Source of the DNA: Bacteroidota bacterium
GTDB taxonomy: Bacteria > Bacteroidota > Bacteroidia > AKYH767-A > 2013-40CM-41-45
NCBI GenBank assembly: GCA_016708785.1
Contig: JADJFC010000014.1
Span: 62,001 to 126,000, forward strand
Direction of reading: 5' to 3'
DNA length: 64,000 nt
Part shown: piece after piece, positions 46,218 through 56,093 of the stretch
How positions within the stretch are numbered: position 1 is the stretch's first letter
Layout of the letters: every line of letters begins with the position of its first letter
The notes under the pieces: model-generated
The model's database searches: none
What the model was told of the DNA's origin: nothing
Seen by the model: the letters and a program-made list of their open reading frames with translations, nothing else
Program-made: the position numbers and the translations under genes

Positions 46218-47522
46218 TCAGACGGCAACTTTTTGTTTTGCCATCAACGCTTCGATTTCATCGACTTCAACAGGAATGTTTGCCATCAGATCGATCGGTC
46301 CTTTTTCTGTAAGGAGAATATCATTTTCTATTCTTATTCCAAGATTTTCTTCAGGAATATAAATGCCGGGTTCGCAAGTGAAGATCATTCCGGCTTGCAT
46401 TGGGAGATAACGATTTCCGATATCATGCACATCTAATCCAAGGAAGTGAGAAGTACCATGCATAAAATATTTTTTGTACAATGGCATTTTCGGATCTTGC
46501 TTGGCAACATCAGCAGCATTCAACAATCCGAGTCCGATCAATTCTTTTTCCATGATGCGACCGACCTCTTCATGATATTTTGGAATTGTATTTCCGACAA
46601 CCAGCATGGCAGTTGCGGCACGTAACACACGAAGTACAGCATTATAAACGTCTTTCTGACGAGGCGTGAATTTACCGTTAACAGGAATACTTCTTGTAAG
46701 ATCGGCTGCATAATTTGCATACTCTGCACCGAAATCAAGTAGGATCACCTCACCATCTTTACATTCTTTATTGTTGTCATTATAATGCAAAACGTTTGCG
46801 CTCGCACCGCTTGCGATGATCGGATAATAAGCATGACCATTTGCACGATTACGAATGAAGGTTGCAGTTATTTCTGCTTCGATTTCATACTCCATTACAC
46901 CGGGACGAAGAGTTGCGAGAACACGACGAAAAGCTTTGTTTGTAATTTCAATTGCTTCGCTAAGCAAAGCGACTTCAACATCACTTTTTATAATTCGCAA
47001 ACGGCCCATGATTGGTCCGGAACGTTCATAGTGATGGTTTGGATATTTATTTTTTAATTCACGTGCATAACGTTCATCTCTGTATTCTACTTCAGAAACG
47101 AAGCGATCATTCTCATTCAAATTGATATATACATTTACTGAATGATGCATTAAAAGAGGGAGAATGGAAGCATAATCATCGACCCAGAAAACAGTCTGTA
47201 CCCCACTTACATTTCGGGCTTCTTCTTTGGTATACTTATGACCTTCCCAAACGGCAATATGTTCATTGGTCTTACGAAGGAAAAGCATTTCCCGGTATTC
47301 AACTATTGGATGATTCGGTGCAATAACTAAAATAGATTGTTCCTGATCTATTCCTGACAACCAAAAAAGGTCTGAGTTCTGGCGAAAGGGAAAATTACAA
47401 TCTCCATTGCGTGGCATTTCATCGTTAGAATGAAAAATGGCAATTGAATCTTTTTGTAATTCCGTTACAAATTTCTTTCTGTTTTCAACAAAAAGCTTGC
47501 TATCGATCGGGGTGTACTTCAT
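46218..47522 (-). CDS. pepP: Xaa-Pro aminopeptidase
   Basis: A 434-residue M24 metallopeptidase that removes N-terminal residues before proline. The N-terminal domain (creatinase-like, residues 1-165) has FRQNSDLFWLSGIDQEQS. The catalytic pita-bread domain has the metal ligands: two Asp (LLDFGAEYANYAADLTRS), His (HGTSHFLGLDVHD) and two Glu (TCEPGIYIPEEN and GIRIENDILL). The length is standard. It is cytoplasmic, with no leader. Confidence 0.94.
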   Translation of the reverse strand: MKYTPIDSKLFVENRKKFVTELQKDSIAIFHSNDEMPRNGDCNFPFRQNSDLFWLSGIDQEQSILVIAPNHPIVEYREMLFLRKTNEHIAVWEGHKYTKEEARNVSGVQTVFWVDDYASILPLLMHHSVNVYINLNENDRFVSEVEYRDERYARELKNKYPNHHYERSGPIMGRLRIIKSDVEVALLSEAIEITNKAFRRVLATLRPGVMEYEIEAEITATFIRNRANGHAYYPIIASGASANVLHYNDNNKECKDGEVILLDFGAEYANYAADLTRSIPVNGKFTPRQKDVYNAVLRVLRAATAMLVVGNTIPKYHEEVGRIMEKELIGLGLLNAADVAKQDPKMPLYKKYFMHGTSHFLGLDVHDIGNRYLPMQAGMIFTCEPGIYIPEENLGIRIENDILLTEKGPIDLMANIPVEVDEIEALMAKQKVAV

Positions 47523-47564
47523 AGAAAATAGGTTTGTTGTAAAATTAATGATTTTTTCACAATT

Positions 47565-48194
47565 TTAATAAATAAAATCAGAATTTACGAGGCATTTTGG
47601 GATATTCCATTTACCCAAAAAAACTTTTTTATCAACGATTTTTCCGTCACAATCTAAATCGTTTCTATTCACATCCTTATAAACTATCTTCAACTTTCCT
47701 TCCTTTAAGGATTTGATAACATAATTATATATTTCATCATTTGAAGCAGATTTAAAATTACAACCTATTGAGAATCCAACCTGATTATTGAAAAGGTCCA
47801 TCACAGATGATATCGAATCCGGCAAAACTCCTTCTTCGTCACCTTTCATTTTTTTGAATGAAATTAGATTCGCTTTTTCATGAGCTATACCCAATTTTAC
47901 GGCCTTTTTCCACTTCATATTCTGAGCTAATCGCGCCATCCAATAAGCGTGTCGGAATGCATCCACTTTTCCTCCGAAGGAATCTGCATCCAAAAGTGAA
48001 TTTTTTACAAGGCTATCACTCTTTGCTCGTGCTTCTAAGGTTACCTTGAAAGCCTTACCGGCGACGAAAGGATGACCGATTACCCACCATTTCTCAGGGC
48101 ACGATAATTTCCAAAACGAACCGACGGAAGACTTTTGCCCGGAAGCATTCAAAGTGAAAGAAAATAAAATCAATAGAAGTGCCCTACTTTTCAA
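47565..48194 (-). CDS. Secreted DUF6973-type protein
   Basis: A 209-residue protein with a signal peptide (FSFTLNASG) and a DUF6973-like core. The core has the motif DAFRHAYWMARLAQ, then GIAHEKAN, and VMDLFNNQVGFSIG. The conserved His-Ala-Tyr and His-Glu pairs suggest a metal-dependent or lysozyme-like fold, but the activity is not known. The sequence after residue 160 (SASNDEIYNYVIKSL) is typical of the family. It is isolated, divergent from an M28 peptidase gene. Confidence 0.75.
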   Translation of the reverse strand: MKSRALLLILFSFTLNASGQKSSVGSFWKLSCPEKWWVIGHPFVAGKAFKVTLEARAKSDSLVKNSLLDADSFGGKVDAFRHAYWMARLAQNMKWKKAVKLGIAHEKANLISFKKMKGDEEGVLPDSISSVMDLFNNQVGFSIGCNFKSASNDEIYNYVIKSLKEGKLKIVYKDVNRNDLDCDGKIVDKKVFLGKWNIPKCLVNSDFIY

Positions 48195-48310
48195 TGTATA
48201 AACTTAGAATTTTGTCTGATTGCGATCTAACGAAGATAAGATTTTTGTACAAGTCAAGTGATTCTCCTCAAATTTCACAATTCATTCCATACTTTTCCTA
48301 AATTGCGCCT

Positions 48311-49996
48311 ATGAAGTTAAGTATTCGCAAACTAATCTACGTCGCACTTTTTTTAAGTGCATGTTCCGCTCCAAAGTTACTGCCGCTGTCAAACGATCAG
48401 GTAAAGGCAAATTTGAAGAAACACATTACCACTCTTTCTTCTGATGAATACGAAGGAAGAGAAACCGGAACGGAAGGCGAAACAAAAGCCGCTGCATATA
48501 TAACTAAGGAATTTAAATCAATCGGTTTAAAACCCAAAGGTGAAAAAGGGTTTATTCAAAAATTCAAATTCAATTCAGGAGCAACATTCGGTGGCAGCAC
48601 TCAATTGGTGGTGAATAATTACATTTTCAAAAACGGAGAAGATTTTTATCCACTGCCGTATTCGGGAAATGCAGTTGTGACGAATTACATTTCACGTGTG
48701 GGGTATGGAATTTCAGATACCGGATTGAAACAGGACGACTATCGTTCAAAGATGAATATTGCCAAAAGAATTTTCCTGATTGAAACCGGCACACCAGATG
48801 GCAGCCAACCACATGGAAAATTTACTGATTGGAGTGATCTGCGCAAAAAAATAGATCTGGCAATTGTGAAAGGTGCAGCTGCGATCATCTTTATAAATTC
48901 CGACACTTCATTGAGTGATCCGAAGGCAGATTGGTTGAATCATACAACACCGGTTGCAATTCCTGTTTTATTTGCAAAAGGAAAAGCTGCTCGTTTACTT
49001 CATGATAGTGTGATTACTAATTGTACAGTAGGTGCAGAAATCATTCACATCGAAAAGGAAGGAAGTAACATTATCGGATATGTAGACAATAAAGCGACAT
49101 CTACGATCATCGTTGGTGCGCATTACGATCATTTAGGTTTTGGTGATGAAGGATCACTTTACAGAGGCGAAAAAGCGATTCACAATGGTGCAGATGATAA
49201 TGCAAGTGGTACTGCGGCATTGATTGAGCTTGCTAAATTTGTTCGTGCTCATGGATTAAAAAACAAAAACTATTTATTCCTGGCATTCAGTGGTGAAGAA
49301 AAAGGATTACTGGGATCGAACTATTTTGTAAAACATCCGACAATCGATATCAAACAAGTGAGCTGCATGATCAATATGGATATGCTTGGCAGATTAAAGA
49401 CAGATGACAAAGCGTTGATCATAAACGGAACAGGGACATCACCGCAATGGAAAGCATGGCTTGATTCGATTCCAACCGGTGATATGCGTTTGAAAACTAC
49501 GGAATCGGGAGTGGGTCCGAGTGATCACACCTCTTTCTATTTGCAAAATATTCCGGTACTGCACTTTTTCAGTGGCACACACAGTGATTATCATAAACCA
49601 ACTGATGATGAATCGAAGATCAATTACGATGGTGAAATGCAAATTATAGAGTTGATTGAAACACTTTTGAGAAAAGCGAATGCTGCCGACAAAATGGTTT
49701 TCACAAAAACGAAAGATGATGAAAACGAAGATGCACCAAAATTCAAAGTAACATTGGGTGTAGTTCCGGATTATGCATTTGAAGGTGAAGGAATGAGAAT
49801 TGACGGAGTAACTGATGGAAAGCCGGCATCTAAAGCCGGACTTCAAGCAGGCGACATTGTCATTCAACTTGGCGAGAATAAAGTTTTGGACATGATGAGT
49901 TACATGAAAGCATTAGGAAAATTCACAAAAGGTGAGACTACAAAAGTAAAATTCATCCGTGACAAAACAGAGATTGAAAAAGACATTACTTTTTAA
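48311..49996 (+). CDS. M28 family metallopeptidase lipoprotein with PDZ domain
   Basis: A 561-residue lipoprotein (lipobox FLSAC, Cys17-18). A protease-associated domain inserted at about residues 90-260 is followed by the M28 zinc site: H271 (VGAHYDHLGFG), D295 (NGADDNASG), E-E (FSGEEKG), D (NMDMLGR) and H (GTHSDYHKPTD). The end (from about 480) is a PDZ domain (GKPASKAGLQAGDIVIQLGE) that may bind protein C-termini. It probably degrades peptides in the periplasm or at the outer membrane. A second M28 enzyme without PDZ is at 58987-60360. Confidence 0.92.
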   Translation: MKLSIRKLIYVALFLSACSAPKLLPLSNDQVKANLKKHITTLSSDEYEGRETGTEGETKAAAYITKEFKSIGLKPKGEKGFIQKFKFNSGATFGGSTQLVVNNYIFKNGEDFYPLPYSGNAVVTNYISRVGYGISDTGLKQDDYRSKMNIAKRIFLIETGTPDGSQPHGKFTDWSDLRKKIDLAIVKGAAAIIFINSDTSLSDPKADWLNHTTPVAIPVLFAKGKAARLLHDSVITNCTVGAEIIHIEKEGSNIIGYVDNKATSTIIVGAHYDHLGFGDEGSLYRGEKAIHNGADDNASGTAALIELAKFVRAHGLKNKNYLFLAFSGEEKGLLGSNYFVKHPTIDIKQVSCMINMDMLGRLKTDDKALIINGTGTSPQWKAWLDSIPTGDMRLKTTESGVGPSDHTSFYLQNIPVLHFFSGTHSDYHKPTDDESKINYDGEMQIIELIETLLRKANAADKMVFTKTKDDENEDAPKFKVTLGVVPDYAFEGEGMRIDGVTDGKPASKAGLQAGDIVIQLGENKVLDMMSYMKALGKFTKGETTKVKFIRDKTEIEKDITF

Positions 49997-50038
49997 TTTT
50001 GCGAAGCAATTATTAGTTCGTTGAATAGGATTAAAACT

Positions 50039-51031
50039 ATGGAGCATAAAATTTCAGTTATTGGTGGTGGAAGCTGGGCAACAGCGATCGTAAAGATTCT
50101 TTCCAACAATGTAAATAAAATTCATTGGTGGGTAAGAAGTAATGAGACAGCTGAATTCATCAGAAAATACAAACACAATCCGAATTACCTGAGTGATGTT
50201 GAGATCGATTTGAATAAAATTGAAATTGAGACCGATCTTAGAAAAGCTATCCACTCATCTGATATTATTATTCTAGCTATTCCATCGGCGTTTCTAAAAA
50301 GCACACTAGAAAAAATTACCGTTGAAGACTTTAAAGGTCGTGCTGTTTTTTCAGCTATCAAAGGAATTATACCGGATGACCTCTTGATCATTGGTGATTT
50401 TCTACACAAAAAGATTGGAATACCTGTAAGTCAGATAGGAGTAATCACTGGACCGTGTCACGCAGAAGAAGTTGCAATGGAACGATTATCTTATTTGACC
50501 ATTGCATCACAGAATAAAGAGACAGCAACAAAACTCGCTACATTGATGGCTTGTCGTTACATCAAGACAAGTGTTAGTGACGACATATACGGAACGGAAT
50601 ATTCAGCGGTACTTAAAAATGTAATTGCAATTGCCAGCGGAATTTGTCATGGTGTTGGATATGGCGACAACTTTCAGGCTGTTTTGATCAGCAATGCAAT
50701 TCAAGAGATCGAACGTTTTGTGAAAGCGGTTCATCCTGTTGATAGGGACATAAAAGACTCTGCTTATTTAGGCGACTTGCTTGTTACCGCATATTCTTCA
50801 TTTAGTCGAAACAGAATGTTTGGGACAATGGTTGGAAAAGGTTATTCAGTGAAGTTTGCCCAATTGGAAATGAATATGATCGCTGAAGGATTTTATGCAA
50901 CAAAATGTATTTACGAATTGAATAAAAAATACAACGTACATATGCCAATTACAAATGCAGTGTATCATGTGTTATATGAAAAAATTGCACCGCGGATCGA
51001 GATGAAATTGTTGAGTGATCAGTTTTCGTAA
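50039..51031 (+). CDS. gpsA: Glycerol-3-phosphate dehydrogenase (NAD(P)+)
   Basis: A 330-residue GpsA. It reduces dihydroxyacetone phosphate to sn-glycerol 3-phosphate for phospholipid synthesis. The Rossmann dinucleotide site is VIGGGSWATA near the N-terminus. Other family segments are GPCHAEEVA, the catalytic Lys in YSAVLKNVIAIASGI, and DLLVTAYSSFSRNRMFG. The ATG at 50039 gives the right start; a TTG 18 bp upstream is not needed. Confidence 0.95.
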   Translation: MEHKISVIGGGSWATAIVKILSNNVNKIHWWVRSNETAEFIRKYKHNPNYLSDVEIDLNKIEIETDLRKAIHSSDIIILAIPSAFLKSTLEKITVEDFKGRAVFSAIKGIIPDDLLIIGDFLHKKIGIPVSQIGVITGPCHAEEVAMERLSYLTIASQNKETATKLATLMACRYIKTSVSDDIYGTEYSAVLKNVIAIASGICHGVGYGDNFQAVLISNAIQEIERFVKAVHPVDRDIKDSAYLGDLLVTAYSSFSRNRMFGTMVGKGYSVKFAQLEMNMIAEGFYATKCIYELNKKYNVHMPITNAVYHVLYEKIAPRIEMKLLSDQFS

Positions 51032-51035
51032 AATC

Positions 51036-51068
51036 TTTTAACACTAAGTTCATCAAGTGTTTAATTTT
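51036..51068. terminator. Small convergent terminator
   Basis: AACACT (51040-51045) pairs with AGTGTT (51056-51061). The flanks are T-rich on the plus strand (TTTAATTTTTA) and A-rich on the other side. It sits in the 29-bp gap between two convergent genes. The stem is short, so confidence is low. Confidence 0.4.
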
Positions 51069-52548
51069 TAAGCCCTATTCTTTTTAAATTATTTAATGCT
51101 CTTGGGTTCTCCGGTCGCAATGCAAGGGCTGTTCTATAACATTTGATTGCTTCGGGATTATTCTTCTTTAATTCATAGACTTCACCGAGTTCGTTCCAAC
51201 CGACAACTAATTCAGGGTATTTTTCCGTAAAATATTTAAACAGGCAAAACGCTGCATCAGCATTTCCATTATCAACAAACCTTCTTCCAACTTCATATAA
51301 TTCCATGTCGTCGTTAACAGTAATTTTTGCTTTAAGAAGAGTGTCTTCTAAATCAACTTTGTCATTTGCCTTTATAATGCTAAATATTTTTTCGCTTATT
51401 GGCGATTCAAATCCAGACTGCATTTCAAAAGCATCCTGAACGATCTTGCCTTGAAAATATAATTGCGTAACATTTGGAAGAACTTTGTTCGTGTTTGCAG
51501 ATTTTTCATTTGTGACCATATAAAACACGACACCTTCTTCCGGCAGGCGAATCAATCGTGCATAATAAATTCCATTGCTTCCTCCATTGTCAATCATTTC
51601 AGTATTTCTTCTACTCTTTGAAATGTTGCAACCATATCCAAAATAATAATTCCCATCCATCCCCTCTTCTACAATATGCCTTTTAAACATGGTTTGCAAA
51701 GTAGATTCACTTAAAACTTTCGCTTCAGAAATTGCATTCACCCAAGTGTACATATCATTCAATGAAGCCTCCAGTCCACCATTACCTTTCAGATTCCAAT
51801 AAGGTCCGCCGCCTGCATTTTTGAAATGCGACTGATGAGTACCCCAATCTGTCCCATTGTTATAACCATGTGCAATAGTATCAGACTTCAATTCAGGATA
51901 GCAATAACTGATTCTTCTCACACCAATTGGATCGAACAATGCCTTTTTTAAATATTCTTCATAATCCATTCCTGAAACTTTTTCGACGATGATAGCAAGA
52001 ATACTCATGCCTACATTGGTATATATTGCTTTTTCTCCGGGATTAAGTGCTAAAGGTTGTTCAAAAGCGCGTTTCAGATATTCCGTCGTTTCAACTCTTT
52101 CATAGTCCCCGCCATCATTTTCTAAAAACTCACTAAATCCTGAGGAGTGAGTTAATAGTTGATGAATGGTTATTCCTGATTTATCAACCGGTACATCAGG
52201 AAAATATTTTTTCAAATTATCGTTAACTGAAACTTTTCTCTCTTCAACTAGTTTCATGATTGCACTCGCAGTAAAAGCTTTTGTGATGCTTCCCATTGAA
52301 GCGAGTGTGTTAGATGAAAAAGGAATTTTCATTTCCTTATTAGCCCAACCATAACCTTTACTAAATATTTTCCGGCCGTCCTTTACAATTAAAAGTCCAC
52401 CGGAAAAGTTTTTCTCTGCTGCAAGTTTTGAAAGATACAGGTCTATGTTTATACAAGTATCGTTTGAAGAAACGATTTCTCCATTCTCTGCTTGTGCATA
52501 ATTTAAGGAAATGTGCACCAACAAAATAAAGATTAACAACTTTTTCAT
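51061..52548 (-). CDS. Secreted serine hydrolase with C-terminal TPRs
   Basis: A 495-residue protein with a signal peptide (ILLVHISLNYAQA). It has a class C beta-lactamase-like domain: S-I-T-K in MGSITKAFTASAIM, Y-T-N in AIYTNVGMSIL, and a third motif region near NGGSNGIYY. Residues from about 430 form TPR-like helices (NADAAFCLFKYFTEKYPE, AIKCYRTALALRPENPRAL). There is no T9SS tail, so it is probably periplasmic. The ATG at 52548 is preferred over an upstream one at 52572. Confidence 0.88.
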   Translation of the reverse strand: MKKLLIFILLVHISLNYAQAENGEIVSSNDTCINIDLYLSKLAAEKNFSGGLLIVKDGRKIFSKGYGWANKEMKIPFSSNTLASMGSITKAFTASAIMKLVEERKVSVNDNLKKYFPDVPVDKSGITIHQLLTHSSGFSEFLENDGGDYERVETTEYLKRAFEQPLALNPGEKAIYTNVGMSILAIIVEKVSGMDYEEYLKKALFDPIGVRRISYCYPELKSDTIAHGYNNGTDWGTHQSHFKNAGGGPYWNLKGNGGLEASLNDMYTWVNAISEAKVLSESTLQTMFKRHIVEEGMDGNYYFGYGCNISKSRRNTEMIDNGGSNGIYYARLIRLPEEGVVFYMVTNEKSANTNKVLPNVTQLYFQGKIVQDAFEMQSGFESPISEKIFSIIKANDKVDLEDTLLKAKITVNDDMELYEVGRRFVDNGNADAAFCLFKYFTEKYPELVVGWNELGEVYELKKNNPEAIKCYRTALALRPENPRALNNLKRIGLKN

Positions 52549-52648
52549 TTTTGCGTTTTTAAGTTCAATCAACGCTAAAATAGACTAATCAGGTTAAGCA
52601 ATATGTCAACAGAGTGTTAAAATTTGATCCCCGCATTCTTTACCCTGA

Positions 52649-54922
52649 TCAATTTTGCAATTTCAAAGTGGTTACGATAAGAAAAATATTGCCTAAGATG
52701 AGTGAAGTAAATGTGATCACTCTTACTTCGCCTTCTGTATGGCCCTCGTCGATAGAAAAGAAATAAACGATCATCACCATAGCCAGCAACACAGCCCCTT
52801 GAAAGATACTTCTCATAATTCTCTTTGATCCAAAAAACTTATCATCAGGATCTCTCGGTTTACGATTCATAATTCCCACTTCTTCTTGTTCGGATTCAAA
52901 TGCAATTGAACAGACAGGGTCAATGATCAATTCCATGAACACAATATGGAGAGGCATTAAAAGAATAGGCAGTGAAACTATAAATGAAGGAAGAAAAGCG
53001 AGTCCAATAATTGGAATATGAATTGCAAGAACATAACTCATTGCCTTCTGGAGATTATCAAAGATCCTTCTTCCTGCACGGATCCCTGAAACAATAGACG
53101 CAAAGTTATCGTCAAGCAAAACAAGTGAAGAAGCTTCTCTGGCTACATCGGTACCTTTATTTCCCATAGCAATTCCGATTTGCGCGGCTTTTAATGCAGG
53201 AGCATCATTTACCCCATCGCCTGTCATTGCTACAATTTCATTATTTGCTTTATACGCATTTACAATACGCAATTTTTGTTCCGGCACAACTCGCGCAAAG
53301 ATGTTCACATTTTCAATTCTTGTACGCAGTTCTTCATCGCTCAATTTATCAAGAACATCACCGGTCATTGTTTCGCCTTCATTCGACAAACCTATTTGCT
53401 TCCCGATACTTCTTGCAGTTATTGGAAAATCGCCGGTGATCATTACTACTTTAATTCCGGCTTCTTTGCACTCCTTAATTGCACTTGGAACTTCCGGTCG
53501 AATTGGATCTTCTAAACCTACAAGTCCCAAAAATTGATAATTCAGTTCTGTCAATTTCTCCGGGATAGAACTATCGCGCATTTGCCCTAGAGCAACAGCA
53601 ATTACTCTAAGCCCACGTTCAGCCATTTTCTGAATTGCTTCTTGATACAACTTTTTAGCTCCCTCTGCTTCTCTAGATAAGCCAAGAATTGTTTCCGGTG
53701 CGCCTTTAGCAGAAATATAATATTCGCCGGATTCTTCATTTTTGAATACTCGTGTCATAGCCGTCAACTCATGGCTAAAAGGATAATCCTTGACAAGCTT
53801 ATATTTTATTTCTTTCGGACGACCAAATAAATCATTCGCATTAAAAATTGCTTTTTCCATAGGATCAATAGAATCGTCTACTGAAGCTCGTCTTGCCGCA
53901 ACAATTAGGTCGGCGATAGAATCTTTCGCTATTTCAAAATCAGATTTATCAATTATATTTTTACCATCAAACAGAGCAACCACTTCCATTTTATTCTGAG
54001 TGATCGTACCTGTTTTGTCACTGCATAAAACAGTTGCAGATCCAAGAGTTTCAATTGCAGAAGAAGATCTGGTGAGGACATTTATTTTAGAAAGGCGCCA
54101 TGCACCTAATGCAAGGAACACAGTAAGAATCACCGGAAATTCTTCCGGTAAAATTGCCATTGAAGAAGCGAGTCCGCTTAGCAATGATTGTATAAAATTT
54201 CCTCTTGTAAAATAAAATGCAGCAACAACACCAATGCTGATAAAACCACCTATAATAAATAATGCTTTAATTAGTGATTTCATTTCCTTTTGCAATCTGG
54301 TCTCATCCTGTACAATTTCTTGCAATGACACTCCGATTCCTCCAAATTTTGTTTTTGTGCCTGTCAGCACAACTTCAGCTAATCCCTTCCCTCGTACGAT
54401 CAGCGTTCCACTAAACAACTGCTGTAAAGGATTCGATGAATCTGATAAGACCACTTTCGAAACAGGAACTGACTCGCCTGTGAGCATTGATTCATCGACA
54501 GAAAGATTTAGTGATTCAATAATTATAGCATCCGCAGAAATTCGGTCACCTTCATTTACAACCATCAAATCACCGGGAACAACTTCTCGGCCCGGAATTC
54601 TAACCTCGACACCATCACGAATAACTAAAGCTCGTGGTGAAGCAAGGTTCTTTAATGAATCGAGTGCCTTTTCTGTTTTTTGATACTGATAAAAAGTAAT
54701 AAAAATAATGATGAAGATACTTGACAGTAAAATGATTCCTTCTCTATAATCACCCAAAATCATATAAAGCACGGCGCAGGAAATCAATAAAAGGAACATC
54801 GGTTCCTTCATCACTTCGAATGCAATCTTCCAGACACTTTTTGGTTTCGACGATGGTAATTCATTAAAGCCATGTTCTATTAACAACTCTTTTGCTTTTG
54901 CCTGGCTCAGTCCTTTTTTCAT
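52649..54922 (-). CDS. Cation-transporting P-type ATPase, C-terminally short
   Basis: A 757-residue P-type ATPase. It has the actuator motif (MLTGESVPVSK), the phosphorylated Asp (VLCSDKTGTITQNK), KGAPE in the nucleotide domain and the hinge TGDGVNDAPALK. The M4 motif is PEEFPVIL, not the PEGLP of calcium pumps, so the ion cannot be named. The protein ends at LIVTTLKLQN, right after M8. Type II ATPases of this group normally have ten helices; M9-M10, about 80-100 residues, are missing. The next gene starts 101 bp away, so there is no room for them. Confidence 0.88.
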   Translation of the reverse strand: MKKGLSQAKAKELLIEHGFNELPSSKPKSVWKIAFEVMKEPMFLLLISCAVLYMILGDYREGIILLSSIFIIIFITFYQYQKTEKALDSLKNLASPRALVIRDGVEVRIPGREVVPGDLMVVNEGDRISADAIIIESLNLSVDESMLTGESVPVSKVVLSDSSNPLQQLFSGTLIVRGKGLAEVVLTGTKTKFGGIGVSLQEIVQDETRLQKEMKSLIKALFIIGGFISIGVVAAFYFTRGNFIQSLLSGLASSMAILPEEFPVILTVFLALGAWRLSKINVLTRSSSAIETLGSATVLCSDKTGTITQNKMEVVALFDGKNIIDKSDFEIAKDSIADLIVAARRASVDDSIDPMEKAIFNANDLFGRPKEIKYKLVKDYPFSHELTAMTRVFKNEESGEYYISAKGAPETILGLSREAEGAKKLYQEAIQKMAERGLRVIAVALGQMRDSSIPEKLTELNYQFLGLVGLEDPIRPEVPSAIKECKEAGIKVVMITGDFPITARSIGKQIGLSNEGETMTGDVLDKLSDEELRTRIENVNIFARVVPEQKLRIVNAYKANNEIVAMTGDGVNDAPALKAAQIGIAMGNKGTDVAREASSLVLLDDNFASIVSGIRAGRRIFDNLQKAMSYVLAIHIPIIGLAFLPSFIVSLPILLMPLHIVFMELIIDPVCSIAFESEQEEVGIMNRKPRDPDDKFFGSKRIMRSIFQGAVLLAMVMIVYFFSIDEGHTEGEVRVITFTSLILGNIFLIVTTLKLQN

Positions 54923-55009
54923 ATATTCGGTAGATAGTGACAGCCGCAATTGATCATTTGAAAAAAAGATCTGTCAAATCAAAATTAGGTAAAATTTACA
55001 GAATAAAAT

Positions 55010-56092
55010 TTAATTCTTCTGCTTGGTTCCGTTTCCAAGTAGAATAGAAAGCGCCTCTAGTCCGGCAGTTCGATCAGCAATCAACTTTGCAATTCCTAAA
55101 AATGGAATAAATAATATCATTCCTGCAGCACCCCAGATGATTCCACCGGCAAGAATAACGACCAACACAACAAGAGTATTAACATTCAAACGACTGCTGA
55201 CTGCGAACGGGAAGATTATATTTGCTTCAAGAAATTGCACAATAGTAAAAACGATAATTACTCCTAACGGATACAAGAATGAACCATAAGTTATCCATGC
55301 AACAGATATTGGTAAAAGTGATGCTATGATAATACCCACATAAGGAATAAAGGTTAAAACAGCAGCAATGAAACCAAAAAGAAAGGGGTGCGGAATTCCA
55401 AGAATAAGTAGTCCTACACTATTTAGAATGCCGACAATCAAATAAACAAGAAGCATTCCCTTAATAAAATTATAATATGAATGAATGGTCTCTACAAGTA
55501 TTTCATAAATTTTCTCTTTGCTTTCATTTGAAAATATCCGGTATATGACAGCAACAAGCATGCTCCGTTGAAAAAGTATCAATGCTGCAAAAAGCGGAAT
55601 CATGATCAAAGAGAATAGCATGGCTGAAACAGAACTTGCTGTACCGCTTAGCACTTGCAAAATCTGACTAGCCGAATTGTTTTCCATATTCTTGATCATG
55701 TTCGTTTGTCTCTCAATGGAAATACCAAACCGATCAAGAAAAAAATTGCTCATTTGATGAATAGAGTCCCAAAGTTTTGCTTTTAATGATCCCCATTCAT
55801 TTGAGAATGCTAATACTTGGCTAAATAACAAAAATACAATGCCACTTAGAATAATGGTTAGCAGGAACATTGAAATAAATATTGCAATACCTCTGTTGGC
55901 TCCCTTCTTTTCAAGCCATTTACAAATCGGATAAAGAACAAAGCTTATAAGGAGTGAAAAACTCAGTGGGATAAACAGCGACCTGCCAAAATAAAGAAGG
56001 AAAGAAATTAATACGGCATACTCCAATATCACCAGCGTTGATAGTGACCTGAGTGGTTTAACATTGATCGGTGTTTTTGGAATTTCCAACAT
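55010..56092 (-). CDS. AI-2E family transporter
   Basis: A 360-residue membrane protein with about eight transmembrane helices. It has the family's conserved stretches PFLFGFIAAVLTFIPYVGI and LVVLVVILAGGIIWGAAGMIL. The family (formerly UPF0118/PerM) is linked to AI-2 export or Na+/H+ exchange in some members. The actual substrate here is unknown. It sits 1-5 bp after the stop of the upstream stress-protein gene, so it is probably co-transcribed with it. Confidence 0.9.
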   Translation of the reverse strand: MLEIPKTPINVKPLRSLSTLVILEYAVLISFLLYFGRSLFIPLSFSLLISFVLYPICKWLEKKGANRGIAIFISMFLLTIILSGIVFLLFSQVLAFSNEWGSLKAKLWDSIHQMSNFFLDRFGISIERQTNMIKNMENNSASQILQVLSGTASSVSAMLFSLIMIPLFAALILFQRSMLVAVIYRIFSNESKEKIYEILVETIHSYYNFIKGMLLVYLIVGILNSVGLLILGIPHPFLFGFIAAVLTFIPYVGIIIASLLPISVAWITYGSFLYPLGVIIVFTIVQFLEANIIFPFAVSSRLNVNTLVVLVVILAGGIIWGAAGMILFIPFLGIAKLIADRTAGLEALSILLGNGTKQKN

Positions 56093-56093
56093 C

